DNA from: Porphyrobacter sp. GA68
GTDB lineage: Bacteria; Pseudomonadota; Alphaproteobacteria; Sphingomonadales; Sphingomonadaceae
Reading direction: 5' to 3'
Length of the DNA stretch: 64,000 nt
Assembly (NCBI RefSeq): GCF_022605525.1
Contig: NZ_JAKQYJ010000001.1
Span: 806,001 to 870,000 of the forward strand
The first letter of the stretch is position 1; every line of letters starts with the position of its first letter. Shown here piece by piece: positions 35,296-44,044 of the stretch. The position numbers were made by a program, and so were the translations under genes. The notes under the pieces are model-generated. The model was not told where the DNA came from. It ran no database searches and worked only from the letters and a program-made list of their open reading frames with translations.

Positions 35296-36044
35296 AAACC
35301 GCGCTTGTCACGGGGGCGACGGCGGGGATCGGCCGCGCCTGCGTCGACACGCTGATCGCCGGCGGCTGGCGGGTGATCGGCACGGGCCGGCGGGCCGAGC
35401 GGCTGGCGGAGCTTGCGGCCCTGCACGGTGCGGAACGGTTCCACGGCGCGGCGTTCGATGTCAGGGATGACGCAGCGCGCTATGCTGCCCTGAACGATCT
35501 GCCGGGCGACTTCGCGGAGGTGGACCTGCTGGTCAACAACGCCGGCCTTGCCCTTGGCACCGCGCCGGCGCAGCACAGCGAGCTGGCCAACTGGCGCACC
35601 ATGATCGACACCAATGTCACCGCGCTGGTATCGCTGACCCACCGGTTGCTCCCGGGGATCATCGAACGCCGCGGCGCGATCATCAATATCGCCAGCGTTG
35701 CGGCAACCTATCCGTACGGGGGTGGCAATGTCTATGGCGCCACCAAGGCGTTCGTGCGGCAATTCACTCTGAACCTGCGCTGCGACCTGCACGGCACCGG
35801 CGTGCGCGTCACATCGATTGAGCCGGGCATGGTGGAGACGGAGTTCACGCTGGTCCGCACCGGCGGCAATGTGCAGGCGCACGAACAGCTGTACGGCGGC
35901 GCACAGCCGATGACGGCGCAGGATATTGCGGAGACCGTGCGCTGGGTCGCCGACCTGCCGCCGCACCTTAATATCAACACGCTGGAACTGATGCCCGTCA
36001 GCCAGAGCTTTGCCGGGTTCAAGGTGGCCAGGGAAGCGTCCTGA
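35292..36044 (+). CDS. YdfG-like SDR oxidoreductase
   Basis: A 250-residue SDR with ALVTGATAGIGRACVDTLIAGG, LLVNNAGLALG and the active site IINIASVAATYPYGGGNVYGATKA. PHLNINTLELMPVSQSFAG at the C-terminus is characteristic of YdfG-type 3-hydroxy acid/L-allo-threonine dehydrogenases (NADP+). The ATG overlaps the pheT stop, so translation is coupled to pheT although the function is unrelated. Confidence 0.85.
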   Translation: MKTALVTGATAGIGRACVDTLIAGGWRVIGTGRRAERLAELAALHGAERFHGAAFDVRDDAARYAALNDLPGDFAEVDLLVNNAGLALGTAPAQHSELANWRTMIDTNVTALVSLTHRLLPGIIERRGAIINIASVAATYPYGGGNVYGATKAFVRQFTLNLRCDLHGTGVRVTSIEPGMVETEFTLVRTGGNVQAHEQLYGGAQPMTAQDIAETVRWVADLPPHLNINTLELMPVSQSFAGFKVAREAS

Positions 36045-36110
36045 CAATACTGCCATCGCTTCCCGGCGATCTTAACCCGATCTCAAGCATGATCGGGACA
36101 TTACGCGCTA

Positions 36111-37088
36111 ATGCACGGCGCGCTTGCTCTCCTGCCTCCGGCGAACGTCCGCCCAGACAGCAGTTTGACGCAGGCTGCGGCGCTCCGGCCGATGCTGGCC
36201 GCAATCGCGGTGGCGCAGGTGGTCAGCGCTGCGGTTCTCGCCTTTGTGCTTATGCGCACAGGGCAGCGGCTGTCGGCAGAGTTCGTGCCGCTTGCGCTGC
36301 TCGGCGTTCTGCTGGTGGCCCTGGCCCTGTGGTGCAGGATCCGCAGGCTGCACTGGCGCCTTGGCGATGCCGCGACGGTGGGCGCCCTGTTCGCTTCGGG
36401 TACCTTGCTGTGTGGCCTTGTCGCTTGCCTCGCGCTGCGCTTGCGCCTGCCGCTGGCTGACGAGCTGCTCCTGGCAGCAGACCAGTTCATCGGCCTTGAT
36501 GTCAGGGCGGCGAATCTGGCCGTGGCGGCTTCCCCGCCCATCTCGGCGGTGCTGTACCAGGCTTACGATAAGTCGGCCCTGATGTGCGTGGCGGTTATCG
36601 CCTGGCACCTTGCGACCGGCAGCCGAGAGGCGCTGTGGCGCGTTTTCACCACGGCCATGCTGGCGATGCAGGTCACGGCCATCGTGTGCATCTTCTTTCC
36701 CGCGCGTGGAGCGACGGCGACGCTGGAGCTGGGCGCGTTGCAAGGGGCGGGTTTGCCGCACGGTGCCGGCACCTATGCGCTGGGCGCGTTCGAGCGGTTC
36801 TACACAGGGTCCGAGTTGCTGGTGCGGCCCGCGGACCTCAACGGCATCGTCTGCTTCCCGTCGTTTCACACGGTCATGGCGCTCGTGCTGGCGCAGGGTT
36901 TCGCGGGCACCCCGCTGCGCTGGCCGGCGACGATCTGGGCGGCGGTGACGATCGTGTCGACCGTACCGATGGGCGGCCATTACGGCTCCGATCTGGTCGG
37001 CGGATTTCTGGTCTGGCTCGCCTGCGCCGCCACGGCGGAATCCTGGCTCGGCGGAAAGCGGCGCCTGCCCGCCCGCCCGCCAGGCTGA
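36111..37088 (+). CDS. PAP2-superfamily membrane phosphatase (Aur1/PAP2_3-like)
   Basis: A 325-residue protein with about six membrane helices. The phosphatase motif pair is CFPSFHTVMAL and PMGGHYGSDLVGG, that is PSxH and HxxxD. The Phe in PSFH is as in inositol-phosphoceramide synthase-like (Aur1) PAP2 proteins rather than the classical PSGH. It may act on lipid phosphates or transfer head groups, which would fit sphingolipid-making sphingomonads, but this is inference. It stands 66 nt after the SDR gene. Confidence 0.78.
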   Translation: MHGALALLPPANVRPDSSLTQAAALRPMLAAIAVAQVVSAAVLAFVLMRTGQRLSAEFVPLALLGVLLVALALWCRIRRLHWRLGDAATVGALFASGTLLCGLVACLALRLRLPLADELLLAADQFIGLDVRAANLAVAASPPISAVLYQAYDKSALMCVAVIAWHLATGSREALWRVFTTAMLAMQVTAIVCIFFPARGATATLELGALQGAGLPHGAGTYALGAFERFYTGSELLVRPADLNGIVCFPSFHTVMALVLAQGFAGTPLRWPATIWAAVTIVSTVPMGGHYGSDLVGGFLVWLACAATAESWLGGKRRLPARPPG

Positions 37089-37136
37089 TCGACCGCATGG
37101 ACGGAGTGCGCCAGCACCGCTAAGGGCGCAGGTCCC

Positions 37137-38672
37137 ATGTCTGAAACCCCGCCGTCAAACCGCCGCACCTTTGCCATCATCTCCCATCCCGACGCCGGCA
37201 AGACCACGCTGACGGAAAAACTGCTTCTCCAGGGCGGCGCGATCCATCTTGCGGGTGAGGTGAAGGCGCGCGGACAGGCGCGGCGCGCGCGTTCGGACTG
37301 GATGAAGATCGAACAGCAACGCGGCATCTCCGTGACCTCCTCGGTGATGACCTTCGAACGCGACGGCATCACCTTCAACCTGCTCGACACACCGGGCCAC
37401 GAGGATTTCAGTGAGGATACCTACCGCACGCTGACCGCCGTCGACTCGGCGGTCATGGTAATCGACGCGGCCAAGGGGATCGAGCCGCAGACGCGCAAGC
37501 TGTTCGAGGTATGCCGCCTCAGGTCGGTTCCGATCATCACCTTCGTCAACAAGGTCGACCGGGAGGGGCGGCCCGTGTTCGAGCTGCTCGACGAGATCGC
37601 CGACATGCTGCAACTCGACGTGTCGCCGCAGGGCTTTCCGGTTGGCATGGGCGGAGAGTTCGAAGGCGTGCTGGATTTCGCCAGCGGCACCGTCGCGCGG
37701 CCGGAGGGCCCCTCCAAGGAATTTCGCGGCCGGCGGGATGCCGATCCGGTGCTGCCGGAAGGGGTGGCGGAGAATGTCGAGCTGGCGCAGATCGGCTATC
37801 CCGAGTTCGACCTCGATGCCTATCGCAGCGGCGATCTGACGCCCGTTTACTTCGGCAGCGCGCTGAAGGATTTCGGCATCACCGAACTGATCGAGGCGAT
37901 TGCGCGTTACGCCCCGCCGCCGCGCCCGCAGCCTGCGGATGGCGGCGAAGTCGAGCCGGCGCGCGGAGAGGTCACTGGCTTCATCTTCAAGGTGCAGGCC
38001 AACATGGACCCCAACCACCGCGACCGCATCGCGTTCATGCGGCAGGTGTCGGGGACATTCCGGCGAGGCATGAAACTGATCCCGAGCGGACTTGGCAAGC
38101 CCATCGCGGTCCATTCGCCGATCCTGTTCTTCGCGCAGGATCGCGAACTTGCCGACACCGCAGAGGCGGGTGACATCATCGGCATCCCCAATCACGGCAC
38201 CTTGCGGGTCGGCGACACGCTGAGCGAGAAGAACGAGGTGCGCTTCACCGGCCTGCCGAACTTCGCACCGGAAATCCTGCGCCGCGTCCAGCTCAAGGAT
38301 CCGACCAAGACCAAGCAGTTGCGCAAGGCACTGGACGATCTCAGCGAAGAAGGCGTGATCCAGGTTTTCTATCCCGAAATCGGCGCGCAGCACGTCGTGG
38401 GCGTGGTGGGGCAACTGCAGCTGGAAGTCCTCGTGAGCCGGTTGGAAGCGGAGTACAAGGTCGAGGCGGGGCTGGAACCGGCCCCGTTCGCCACTGCGCG
38501 CTGGATCAAGGGGCCGGCGGCCAAGCTGGACGAGTTCGCCGGCTTCAACCGCGCCAATGTCGCCCGCGACCGGGACGGTGATCCGGTGTTCCTGGCCCGG
38601 AGTCCGTGGGACGTGAACTATCAGGCGGAAAAGAATCCGGATCTGACATTCAGCGCGGTCAAGGAGCGGTAA
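37137..38672 (+). CDS. prfC: Peptide chain release factor 3
   Basis: A 511-residue translational GTPase. The P-loop is SHPDAGKTTLTEKLLLQGGAI, the switch/G3 motif DTPGHEDFSEDTYRTL and G4 FVNKVDREGRP. The C-terminal part follows RF3 rather than EF-G or LepA (TKQLRKALDDLSEEGVIQVF). RF3 removes RF1/RF2 from the ribosome after termination. It is slightly shorter than the E. coli protein. Confidence 0.95.
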   Translation: MSETPPSNRRTFAIISHPDAGKTTLTEKLLLQGGAIHLAGEVKARGQARRARSDWMKIEQQRGISVTSSVMTFERDGITFNLLDTPGHEDFSEDTYRTLTAVDSAVMVIDAAKGIEPQTRKLFEVCRLRSVPIITFVNKVDREGRPVFELLDEIADMLQLDVSPQGFPVGMGGEFEGVLDFASGTVARPEGPSKEFRGRRDADPVLPEGVAENVELAQIGYPEFDLDAYRSGDLTPVYFGSALKDFGITELIEAIARYAPPPRPQPADGGEVEPARGEVTGFIFKVQANMDPNHRDRIAFMRQVSGTFRRGMKLIPSGLGKPIAVHSPILFFAQDRELADTAEAGDIIGIPNHGTLRVGDTLSEKNEVRFTGLPNFAPEILRRVQLKDPTKTKQLRKALDDLSEEGVIQVFYPEIGAQHVVGVVGQLQLEVLVSRLEAEYKVEAGLEPAPFATARWIKGPAAKLDEFAGFNRANVARDRDGDPVFLARSPWDVNYQAEKNPDLTFSAVKER

Positions 38673-38710
38673 GGCAGGCACCAAGCTCTGCCGTCCGCGT
38701 TGTCCCCTGC

Positions 38711-39481
38711 GTGCCCCTGACCTTTGCCAGCTACAACATCCACAAGGGCGTCGGGCTGGACAGGCGACGCGATCCCGACCGCATCATCTCCGTTCTGCGG
38801 GAAGTGAACGCGGATGTGTTTGCCCTGCAGGAGGCGGATTTGCGGTTTGGCGACCGCGCCAGCGTCCTGTCGCGCGCGGCGCTGGACGATACGCACTGGA
38901 AAGTGGTGCCGGTGGCCAAGCGCCCGCGGTCAATCGGTTGGCACGGCAACGCGCTGCTGGTGCGGCGCGATGTGAAAATCATCGAATCCCATGCGCTCGA
39001 CCTGCCAACATTGGAACCGCGCGGAGCGGCGATGGCGGTGCTGGAAAGCGAGGGGCGGACATTCTGCGTCATGGGGGTGCATCTGGACCTGTCCGGTTTG
39101 CGGCGCCGCGATCAGATAAAGGCGCTGCTGCGGCGGGTGAACGAACTGGACGAAGGGCTGCCGTGCGTCGTTCTGGGCGACTTCAACCAGTGGGGCCGGC
39201 AATCAGGCGCCATGCAGGAGTTCGACCTGCCCGGCGACGGCGGCTGGCACATGGCGCCCACCGGACCCAGCTATCCCAGCCGGCGCCCGATCGCGCAACT
39301 CGACCGGATCATCGTCAACGAAGGATGGCAGGTGGCCGAGGCCAAGGTGCATCACAGCGCGATGGCCACGGTCGCAAGCGATCACCTGCCCGTGTGGGCG
39401 CGGTTGGCGGGCGCGCGGGACACAGGGCAAACTGCGGACCAGAATTCTGCTGCCGATCTTGACGTGGAACCGGGCCGATAG
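38711..39481 (+). CDS. Endonuclease/exonuclease/phosphatase-family hydrolase
   Basis: A 256-residue EEP-fold enzyme. Conserved parts: FASYNIHKGVGLDRRRDPDRI, ALQEADLRFG, GVHLDLSGLRRRDQ, VVLGDFNQWG, and the catalytic SDHLPVWARL. The family includes DNases, sphingomyelinases and inositol phosphatases, and the substrate cannot be told. GTG 38711 is chosen because the conserved fold starts right after it. No better start is visible. Confidence 0.82.
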   Translation: MPLTFASYNIHKGVGLDRRRDPDRIISVLREVNADVFALQEADLRFGDRASVLSRAALDDTHWKVVPVAKRPRSIGWHGNALLVRRDVKIIESHALDLPTLEPRGAAMAVLESEGRTFCVMGVHLDLSGLRRRDQIKALLRRVNELDEGLPCVVLGDFNQWGRQSGAMQEFDLPGDGGWHMAPTGPSYPSRRPIAQLDRIIVNEGWQVAEAKVHHSAMATVASDHLPVWARLAGARDTGQTADQNSAADLDVEPGR

Positions 39482-39502
39482 GCTGCAACTTGCTGTTGCC
39501 GA

Positions 39503-39742
39503 TCACTCGCCGTGGCACCAGCGCCATTCTGCGTCGGACCGGACGTACGCGACATAGACAAAAAGCGGCGTAGTCACCGCAAGGACAACAAAGGTCGCCT
39601 TCGCGGACATGAACAGCGCCGACCCGATCATTGCCAGCATATAAGCCGACAGGACAAGCCAGCCTTCCCAGGATATCGGAAGGCCTGCACCATACCCGTA
39701 TCGCTTCACCGCGAACCACGGCTTTTTCCCGGCCCCTGCCAT
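39503..39742 (-). CDS. Small membrane protein of unknown function
   Basis: A 79-residue protein with PWFAVKRYGYGAGLPISWEGW followed by two hydrophobic segments (about 28-48 and 50-66) and a short polar end. The soluble lead-in plus two helices resembles small unknown proteins often seen in sphingomonads. ATG 39742 is taken, 26 nt after the GMC oxidoreductase stop, so it may be in the same operon. Confidence 0.6.
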   Translation of the reverse strand: MAGAGKKPWFAVKRYGYGAGLPISWEGWLVLSAYMLAMIGSALFMSAKATFVVLAVTTPLFVYVAYVRSDAEWRWCHGE

Positions 39743-39768
39743 ATCCCCCTTCCGAGCAGCAAATCCCG

Positions 39769-41358
39769 CTAGCTCCGCAGTTCCTCTTTCACGAAATCGG
39801 CGCACCGTTCGCCGATCATGATCGCCGGCGCGTTGGTATTGCCGCTTACCAGCTTGGGCATGATCGACGCGTCGGCGACCCACAGGCGCTCCACCCCGCG
39901 CAGCCGCAGCTTCGGGTCGACCACCGCGTCTGCGTCGGCGCCCATGCGGCAGGTGCCGACCGGATGGTACACGGTGTCGGCGCGGCTGCGGATGAGGTTG
40001 TCGAGCGCGTCGTCGTCGTTGAGGTCCACCGGATAGCGATCGCTCAGACCGAGATCGGCCAGCGGCGCGGCCGAGGCGATGCGGTGGGACAGGCGCACGC
40101 CGGCGCGCAGTGTCGCCATGTCACGCTCGTCATGGAGGAAGTTGGGGTCGATCAGAGGGCCGTCCTCCGCCCGCCGGGATTGCAGCCGCACGGTGCCCCG
40201 GCTTTCGGGTCTCAGCACACAGGCGTGCAGCGACACGCCGTGCCCCTTCACCTTGGTGCGGCCGTGGTCTTCCAGCATCGCGGGAACGAAGTGCCACTGC
40301 ACATCGGGCGCGGGCGCATCGGGCATCACTTTGGCGAAGCCGCCGCTTTCGGCGTAAGGCGTCGTCATGATGCCGGTCCGCGCGCGCCGGTGTTCCCACA
40401 TCGCCTTGACCATCCGCAGCGAACCCTTTGGCGTGTCGCCGATGGGGATGTCTGACCGGGTTTGCCACGAGGACACGTAGTCGATGTGGTCCTGCAGGTT
40501 GCCGCCCACCGCCGGCCGGTCCAGCTTGACCGCTATACCGTGCTCCCGCAGGTGCTCGGCCGGACCAATGCCCGACAGCATGAGAACCTGCGGCGAGTTG
40601 AACGCGCCGCCGCTCAGCACAACGCCGCCGCGCGCCTTCAGCACCCGTTCCTTGCCGGCGACGGTGTATGTCACGCCCGAGGCGCGCCCTTCGTCCATTT
40701 CAATCCGCTGCACGGTGACGCCGATCCGCACGTCCAGATTGCGCTGGCGGCGCAGGGGATCGAGATAGGCGCGGGCGGCCGACCAGCGCTCGCCATCCTT
40801 CTGCGTCACCTGGTACAGGCCGAAACCCTCCTGGCGCGCTCCGTTGAAATCGCGGTTGCGCCCCAGCTGCAGCGCGGCGGCGGCTTCGACGAAAGCGATG
40901 CTGGCCGGATTTGGCCACAGTTGGTCCGATACCCACAGGGGTCCATCCGCCCCGTGGTATTCGTCGGCGCCGCGCACATTATGCTCTGCGCGTTTGAAGA
41001 ACGGCAGCACATCGCCATACGACCAGCCAGTGCATCCCATTGCGGCCCAGTTGTCGTAATCCCAGCGGTGCCCGCGAATATAGATCATTGCATTGATCGC
41101 CGACGATCCGCCCAGCCCGCGTCCACGCGGCTGATATCCGGTTCGCCCGTTCAGCCCCTTTTGCGGAACAGTTTCGTAGCGGTAATTGGACGAATTGCGC
41201 AGGAACGGCATGAAGCCGGGCGTTCTGACCAGCAGGTTGGCGTTACGCCCGCCCGCCTCCAGCAGGCAGACGGATCGTCGTCCGTCCTCTGCCAGCCGTG
41301 CTGCAACCGCGCTGCCCGCGCTGCCGCCGCCGATCACGATGACGTCGAATTCCTCCAT
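39769..41358 (-). CDS. GMC-family FAD-dependent oxidoreductase (choline/alcohol dehydrogenase-like)
   Basis: A 529-residue flavoenzyme. The FAD motif DVIVIGGGSAGSAVAARLAE is at the N-terminus, then the two GMC signatures (GRGLGGSSAINAMIYIRGH and GAFNSPQVLMLSGIGP) and the C-terminal active-site region YHPVGTCRMG followed by ASIMPKLVSGNTNAPAIMIGE. The family oxidises primary alcohols. The sterol desaturase-like gene beside it suggests a lipid or terpenoid alcohol as substrate (inference). Confidence 0.9.
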   Translation of the reverse strand: MEEFDVIVIGGGSAGSAVAARLAEDGRRSVCLLEAGGRNANLLVRTPGFMPFLRNSSNYRYETVPQKGLNGRTGYQPRGRGLGGSSAINAMIYIRGHRWDYDNWAAMGCTGWSYGDVLPFFKRAEHNVRGADEYHGADGPLWVSDQLWPNPASIAFVEAAAALQLGRNRDFNGARQEGFGLYQVTQKDGERWSAARAYLDPLRRQRNLDVRIGVTVQRIEMDEGRASGVTYTVAGKERVLKARGGVVLSGGAFNSPQVLMLSGIGPAEHLREHGIAVKLDRPAVGGNLQDHIDYVSSWQTRSDIPIGDTPKGSLRMVKAMWEHRRARTGIMTTPYAESGGFAKVMPDAPAPDVQWHFVPAMLEDHGRTKVKGHGVSLHACVLRPESRGTVRLQSRRAEDGPLIDPNFLHDERDMATLRAGVRLSHRIASAAPLADLGLSDRYPVDLNDDDALDNLIRSRADTVYHPVGTCRMGADADAVVDPKLRLRGVERLWVADASIMPKLVSGNTNAPAIMIGERCADFVKEELRS

Positions 41359-41387
41359 GCCTCTCCCGCCTTTCTTTTGCGGCGAGA

Positions 41388-42317
41388 CTAGGCGGCGGCC
41401 TTCGTCTCCGCAATCGCTTCGTCAGCAGTTTCCTTTGTCGCGGTGCGTTGCTGCCAGCGTGCGCGGATGGCGTCGCTGGTCTCGCGGCTGCCATCATGGC
41501 TCCAGCCCGGTTCGCGGACGAGATAGGCGAGCTTGTGCCGCCAGGGCGCGCGCCAGACATCGCCCGCCATTGCATGCCATTCGTGAAACACGGCCCACAA
41601 CAGGTTGAAGCTGCCCAGTTGCCGCACGATACCGTAACGGATCGTCTCATCGTCCCGCTCTGCCTCGAAGGTGCCGAAGAGCTTGTCCCACACGATGAAC
41701 ACGCCGGCATAGTTGCGGTCGAGATAACGCGGGTTGGTGGCATGATGGACCCGGTGGTGACTTGGCGTGTTCATCACCGCCTCGAACCACCGTGGCATGC
41801 GCCTGATGGCTTCGGTGTGGATCCAGAACTGATAGATGAGATTGAACCCGGCGCAGATCGCCACCATTGCCGGATGAAAGCCCACAAGAACCAGCGGCAG
41901 CTTGAACAGGAACGTGCCGGCGAAAAAGCCTGTCCAGCTTTGCCTGAGCGCGGTGGAAAGGTTGTAGTGCTGGCTCGAATGGTGGTTGACGTGGCTGGCC
42001 CAAAGCCAGCGGATGCGGTGCCCGGCGCGGTGAACCCAGTAATAGGCCAGATCGTCCAGCACGAAGCACAGCGGCCACGCCCACCAGACCCAGCCGATGT
42101 CGAACAGCCGAAATTCGTGAACCCACGGGGACAGTGCCAGGACCGCGCCCCCGAACAACAGCCCCGCCACCGAGCTGCCCAACCCGAACCCGAGGCTGAC
42201 CGCCGTATCGCGCCATTCATAGCTGTGGCGCGCCCGCCGGTGGGCCCATGCGATTTCCACGGCGACCAGTGCCACGAACAACGGCACCGCCAGATTGGTA
42301 GGGCTGAAATCAGGCAT
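41388..42317 (-). CDS. Sterol desaturase/fatty acid hydroxylase-family membrane enzyme
   Basis: A 309-residue di-iron membrane oxygenase. The His clusters are HRAGH (His96, His100), HVNHH (His109, 112, 113) and SHHRVHH (His187, 188, 191, 192), with H167 in FWIHTEAI. There are four to five membrane helices. Family members hydroxylate or desaturate lipids and carotenoids. It is 29 nt from the GMC oxidoreductase and overlaps the next upstream gene by 8 nt, indicating an operon. Confidence 0.88.
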   Translation of the reverse strand: MPDFSPTNLAVPLFVALVAVEIAWAHRRARHSYEWRDTAVSLGFGLGSSVAGLLFGGAVLALSPWVHEFRLFDIGWVWWAWPLCFVLDDLAYYWVHRAGHRIRWLWASHVNHHSSQHYNLSTALRQSWTGFFAGTFLFKLPLVLVGFHPAMVAICAGFNLIYQFWIHTEAIRRMPRWFEAVMNTPSHHRVHHATNPRYLDRNYAGVFIVWDKLFGTFEAERDDETIRYGIVRQLGSFNLLWAVFHEWHAMAGDVWRAPWRHKLAYLVREPGWSHDGSRETSDAIRARWQQRTATKETADEAIAETKAAA

Positions 42318-42717
42318 TGCCCGGCTGTTTTAGCCGATCGATCCGTGCCTTCCAAGTTGGTGCATCGGCGATGGCCAGGTTGACCCAGCCGAAGCGCGGA
42401 TCGGACGTGGTTATTGCGAGAGTTGTGTCAATGATCGACGCCGCAGCCCGCGCGTCCAGTAGCCGGCCCGCGATATGGGAACCATGCCTGCGGAGCAGCA
42501 GGACGCGACCGTCCGCATCGCACAGGATGGCCGCTCCTCCATCCGCTCCCACGCTGACGTGGGTGGCGGCGAAGTCGTCGATCGCCATCATCGCCGCCCG
42601 GCGCGCGTCCTCTTCGTCGTTCAGCGCGGCACCGTCCCCCAGCCGGAGGCGGTGCACCAGCAGCACGAGGGCCGCAATCGCGACGAGAGAGAGCAGAAAC
42701 TGCCAGAGTTGCGCCAT
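42310..42717 (-). CDS. Unknown protein with one membrane helix
   Basis: A 135-residue protein with an N-terminal membrane helix (about 5-22) and a soluble domain (about 40-130, GGAAILCDADGRVLLLRRHGSHIAGRLL, SDPRFGWVNLAIADAP). It is the first gene of the desaturase/GMC operon, overlapping the desaturase. The soluble pattern is loosely like small sphingomonad unknowns. No function is proposed. Confidence 0.65.
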   Translation of the reverse strand: MAQLWQFLLSLVAIAALVLLVHRLRLGDGAALNDEEDARRAAMMAIDDFAATHVSVGADGGAAILCDADGRVLLLRRHGSHIAGRLLDARAAASIIDTTLAITTSDPRFGWVNLAIADAPTWKARIDRLKQPGNA

Positions 42718-43009
42718 CTGCGACTATTCCGGATGGCCGGAAAGCGGCGCTTGCGCCGCTGCACTGCGCGAGTCGCAGCGGAAGCGTGGTTGCGCGCCAG
42801 AACGACGGGTCAGTGGTCGTGCATCAGCCACAATCCCATGCCGGTTCGCCTGTTCATCGGGGGTGCGCCGGGCGGGTACGGCCCTGATCAAACTTGGCAC
42901 CGCCAGCGGAAAACATCCCATTTTGCGCGTTTTTTGGAGCACCAAGGCGTGACCGCCTCCTCGTTTCTTAACCGGTATGCTTCAGCCACGTGAATACGGC
43001 AAAAAAATG

Positions 43010-43039
43010 TTTCACGAAACTTGCAAATTGCGCTTATAC
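43010..43039 (+). promoter_or_regulatory. Candidate promoter of the cold-shock gene
   Basis: TTTCAC (43010-43015), 18 nt, TTATAC (43034-43039). It gives a leader of about 110 nt, as often found for cold-shock genes. The -35 lies in an inverted repeat GTTTC/GAAAC that could be an operator. Confidence 0.45.
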
Positions 43040-43050
43040 ATGGGTGGTGG

Positions 43051-43097
43051 ATGCCAGGCTGACGCTCGTGTGCGTAATGCCAGGCTGCTCGTATGTG
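43051..43097 (+). repeat. Imperfect tandem direct repeat in the cold-shock leader
   Basis: ATGCCAGGCTG occurs at 43051-43061 and again at 43077-43087. Both copies are followed within 0-3 nt by CTCGT(G/A)TG. The period is 26 nt. It lies in the predicted 5' leader. Confidence 0.7.
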
Positions 43098-43157
43098 CCT
43101 GCCGTCGGCACCATGGGTCTGTTCAGATGGCGGCTAGTGCAAGGTAATTGAATAGTT

Positions 43158-43925
43158 ATGGGTTACGACAAGGGGCGCCGGCGGGGCAGGGACAAGCGCG
43201 ACGGCTTCGGCGAGGACAACTTCGATCCGTTTGGCGGCCAGCCGCAGGATTTCGGCGCACGGCGCGACTTTGGCGGCGGCGACCGTTTCGGCGGCGGTGA
43301 TCGTTTCGGCGGCGGCGGCGACCGCTTCGGCGGTGGCGGTGGCGGCTTCCGCGGTGGGCCCGGCGGCGGTAGCCGCGGACCCGGCGGCGGCGGCGGATTC
43401 AACCGCATGCCCGCGCAGGTTGTCGGCACCGGCAAGGGAACGGTCAAGTTCTTCAACGGGCAGAAAGGTTTCGGCTTCATTGCGCAGGACGGTGGCGGCG
43501 AGGACGTTTTCGTCCACATCAGCGCCGTGGAGCGTGCGGGCCTTGAAGGTCTTGCCGAAGGACAGGAGCTGCAATTCAACCTCGTCGACCGTGGCGGCAA
43601 GGTGTCGGCCCAGGATCTGCAGATCGTGGGTGATGTGATCAAGCCGCAGCAGCGCGGCGGCGGCGATGACCGCGGCGGTAGCGCGCAGCAGGCGCGCGAA
43701 TTGACCGGCGAACGGGCAACCGGAACAGTCAAGTTCTTCAACGGTCAGAAGGGGTTTGGCTTCATCGTCCGCGATGATGGACAGCCTGATGCCTTTGTTC
43801 ACATCAGCGCAGTGGAACGGTCCGGTCTTGCCCAGCTCAACGAAGGCGAGCGGTATGACTTCGATCTCGAAGTGGATCGCCGGGGCAAGCATTCGGCGGT
43901 CAATCTGGTTCCGGCCCAGAGCTGA
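43158..43925 (+). CDS. Double cold-shock-domain protein with Gly/Arg/Phe-rich N-terminus
   Basis: A 255-residue RNA-binding protein. Residues 1-88 are rich in Gly, Arg, Phe and Asp (repeats of GGGDRFGGG). Two complete cold-shock domains follow, about 92-160 (GKGTVKFFNGQKGFGFIAQD, DVFVHISAVERAGL) and about 190-254 (ATGTVKFFNGQKGFGFIVRD, DAFVHISAVERSGL). Both keep the RNP1 (KGFGFI) and RNP2 (VFVHIS-type) motifs. Such proteins act as RNA chaperones. The Gly-rich arm resembles RGG-like disordered tails that add RNA affinity. Confidence 0.9.
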   Translation: MGYDKGRRRGRDKRDGFGEDNFDPFGGQPQDFGARRDFGGGDRFGGGDRFGGGGDRFGGGGGGFRGGPGGGSRGPGGGGGFNRMPAQVVGTGKGTVKFFNGQKGFGFIAQDGGGEDVFVHISAVERAGLEGLAEGQELQFNLVDRGGKVSAQDLQIVGDVIKPQQRGGGDDRGGSAQQARELTGERATGTVKFFNGQKGFGFIVRDDGQPDAFVHISAVERSGLAQLNEGERYDFDLEVDRRGKHSAVNLVPAQS

Positions 43926-43978
43926 CCTGATGCCGATCAGCCGGTTTGACCGGCTGCGGCAAACATTCTAGCGCAATG

Positions 43979-44003
43979 GATGGCGGCCCTGCGGGTCGCC
44001 ATC
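43979..44003 (+). other. Strong hairpin just upstream of argD
   Basis: GATGGCGGCCC (43979-43989) pairs with GGGTCGCCATC (43993-44003): an 11-bp stem with one G-T pair and a 3-nt loop, followed by TGTCGTTT. It is either the terminator of the cold-shock gene or an argD leader element. Confidence 0.6.
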
Positions 44004-44044
44004 TGTCGTTTGGCCCGACTCAAACCTGCAAGGACAGCAATTCC

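Larger units (their letters stand above)
42718..43157. other. Intergenic region upstream of the cold-shock gene
   Basis: These 440 nt hold no gene I can support. The left part (about 42720-42980) shows no clear feature. The right part holds a candidate promoter (43010-43039), a small inverted repeat GTTTC-AC-GAAAC (43009-43020) and a direct repeat (43051-43097). Confidence 0.6.

Noticed and set aside
43938-43956. CAGCCGGT/ACCGGCTG hairpin after the cold-shock gene as an intrinsic terminator
   Set aside because: The loop is very short and no T-run follows, so it is not called; the nearby hairpin at 43979-44003 is stronger.
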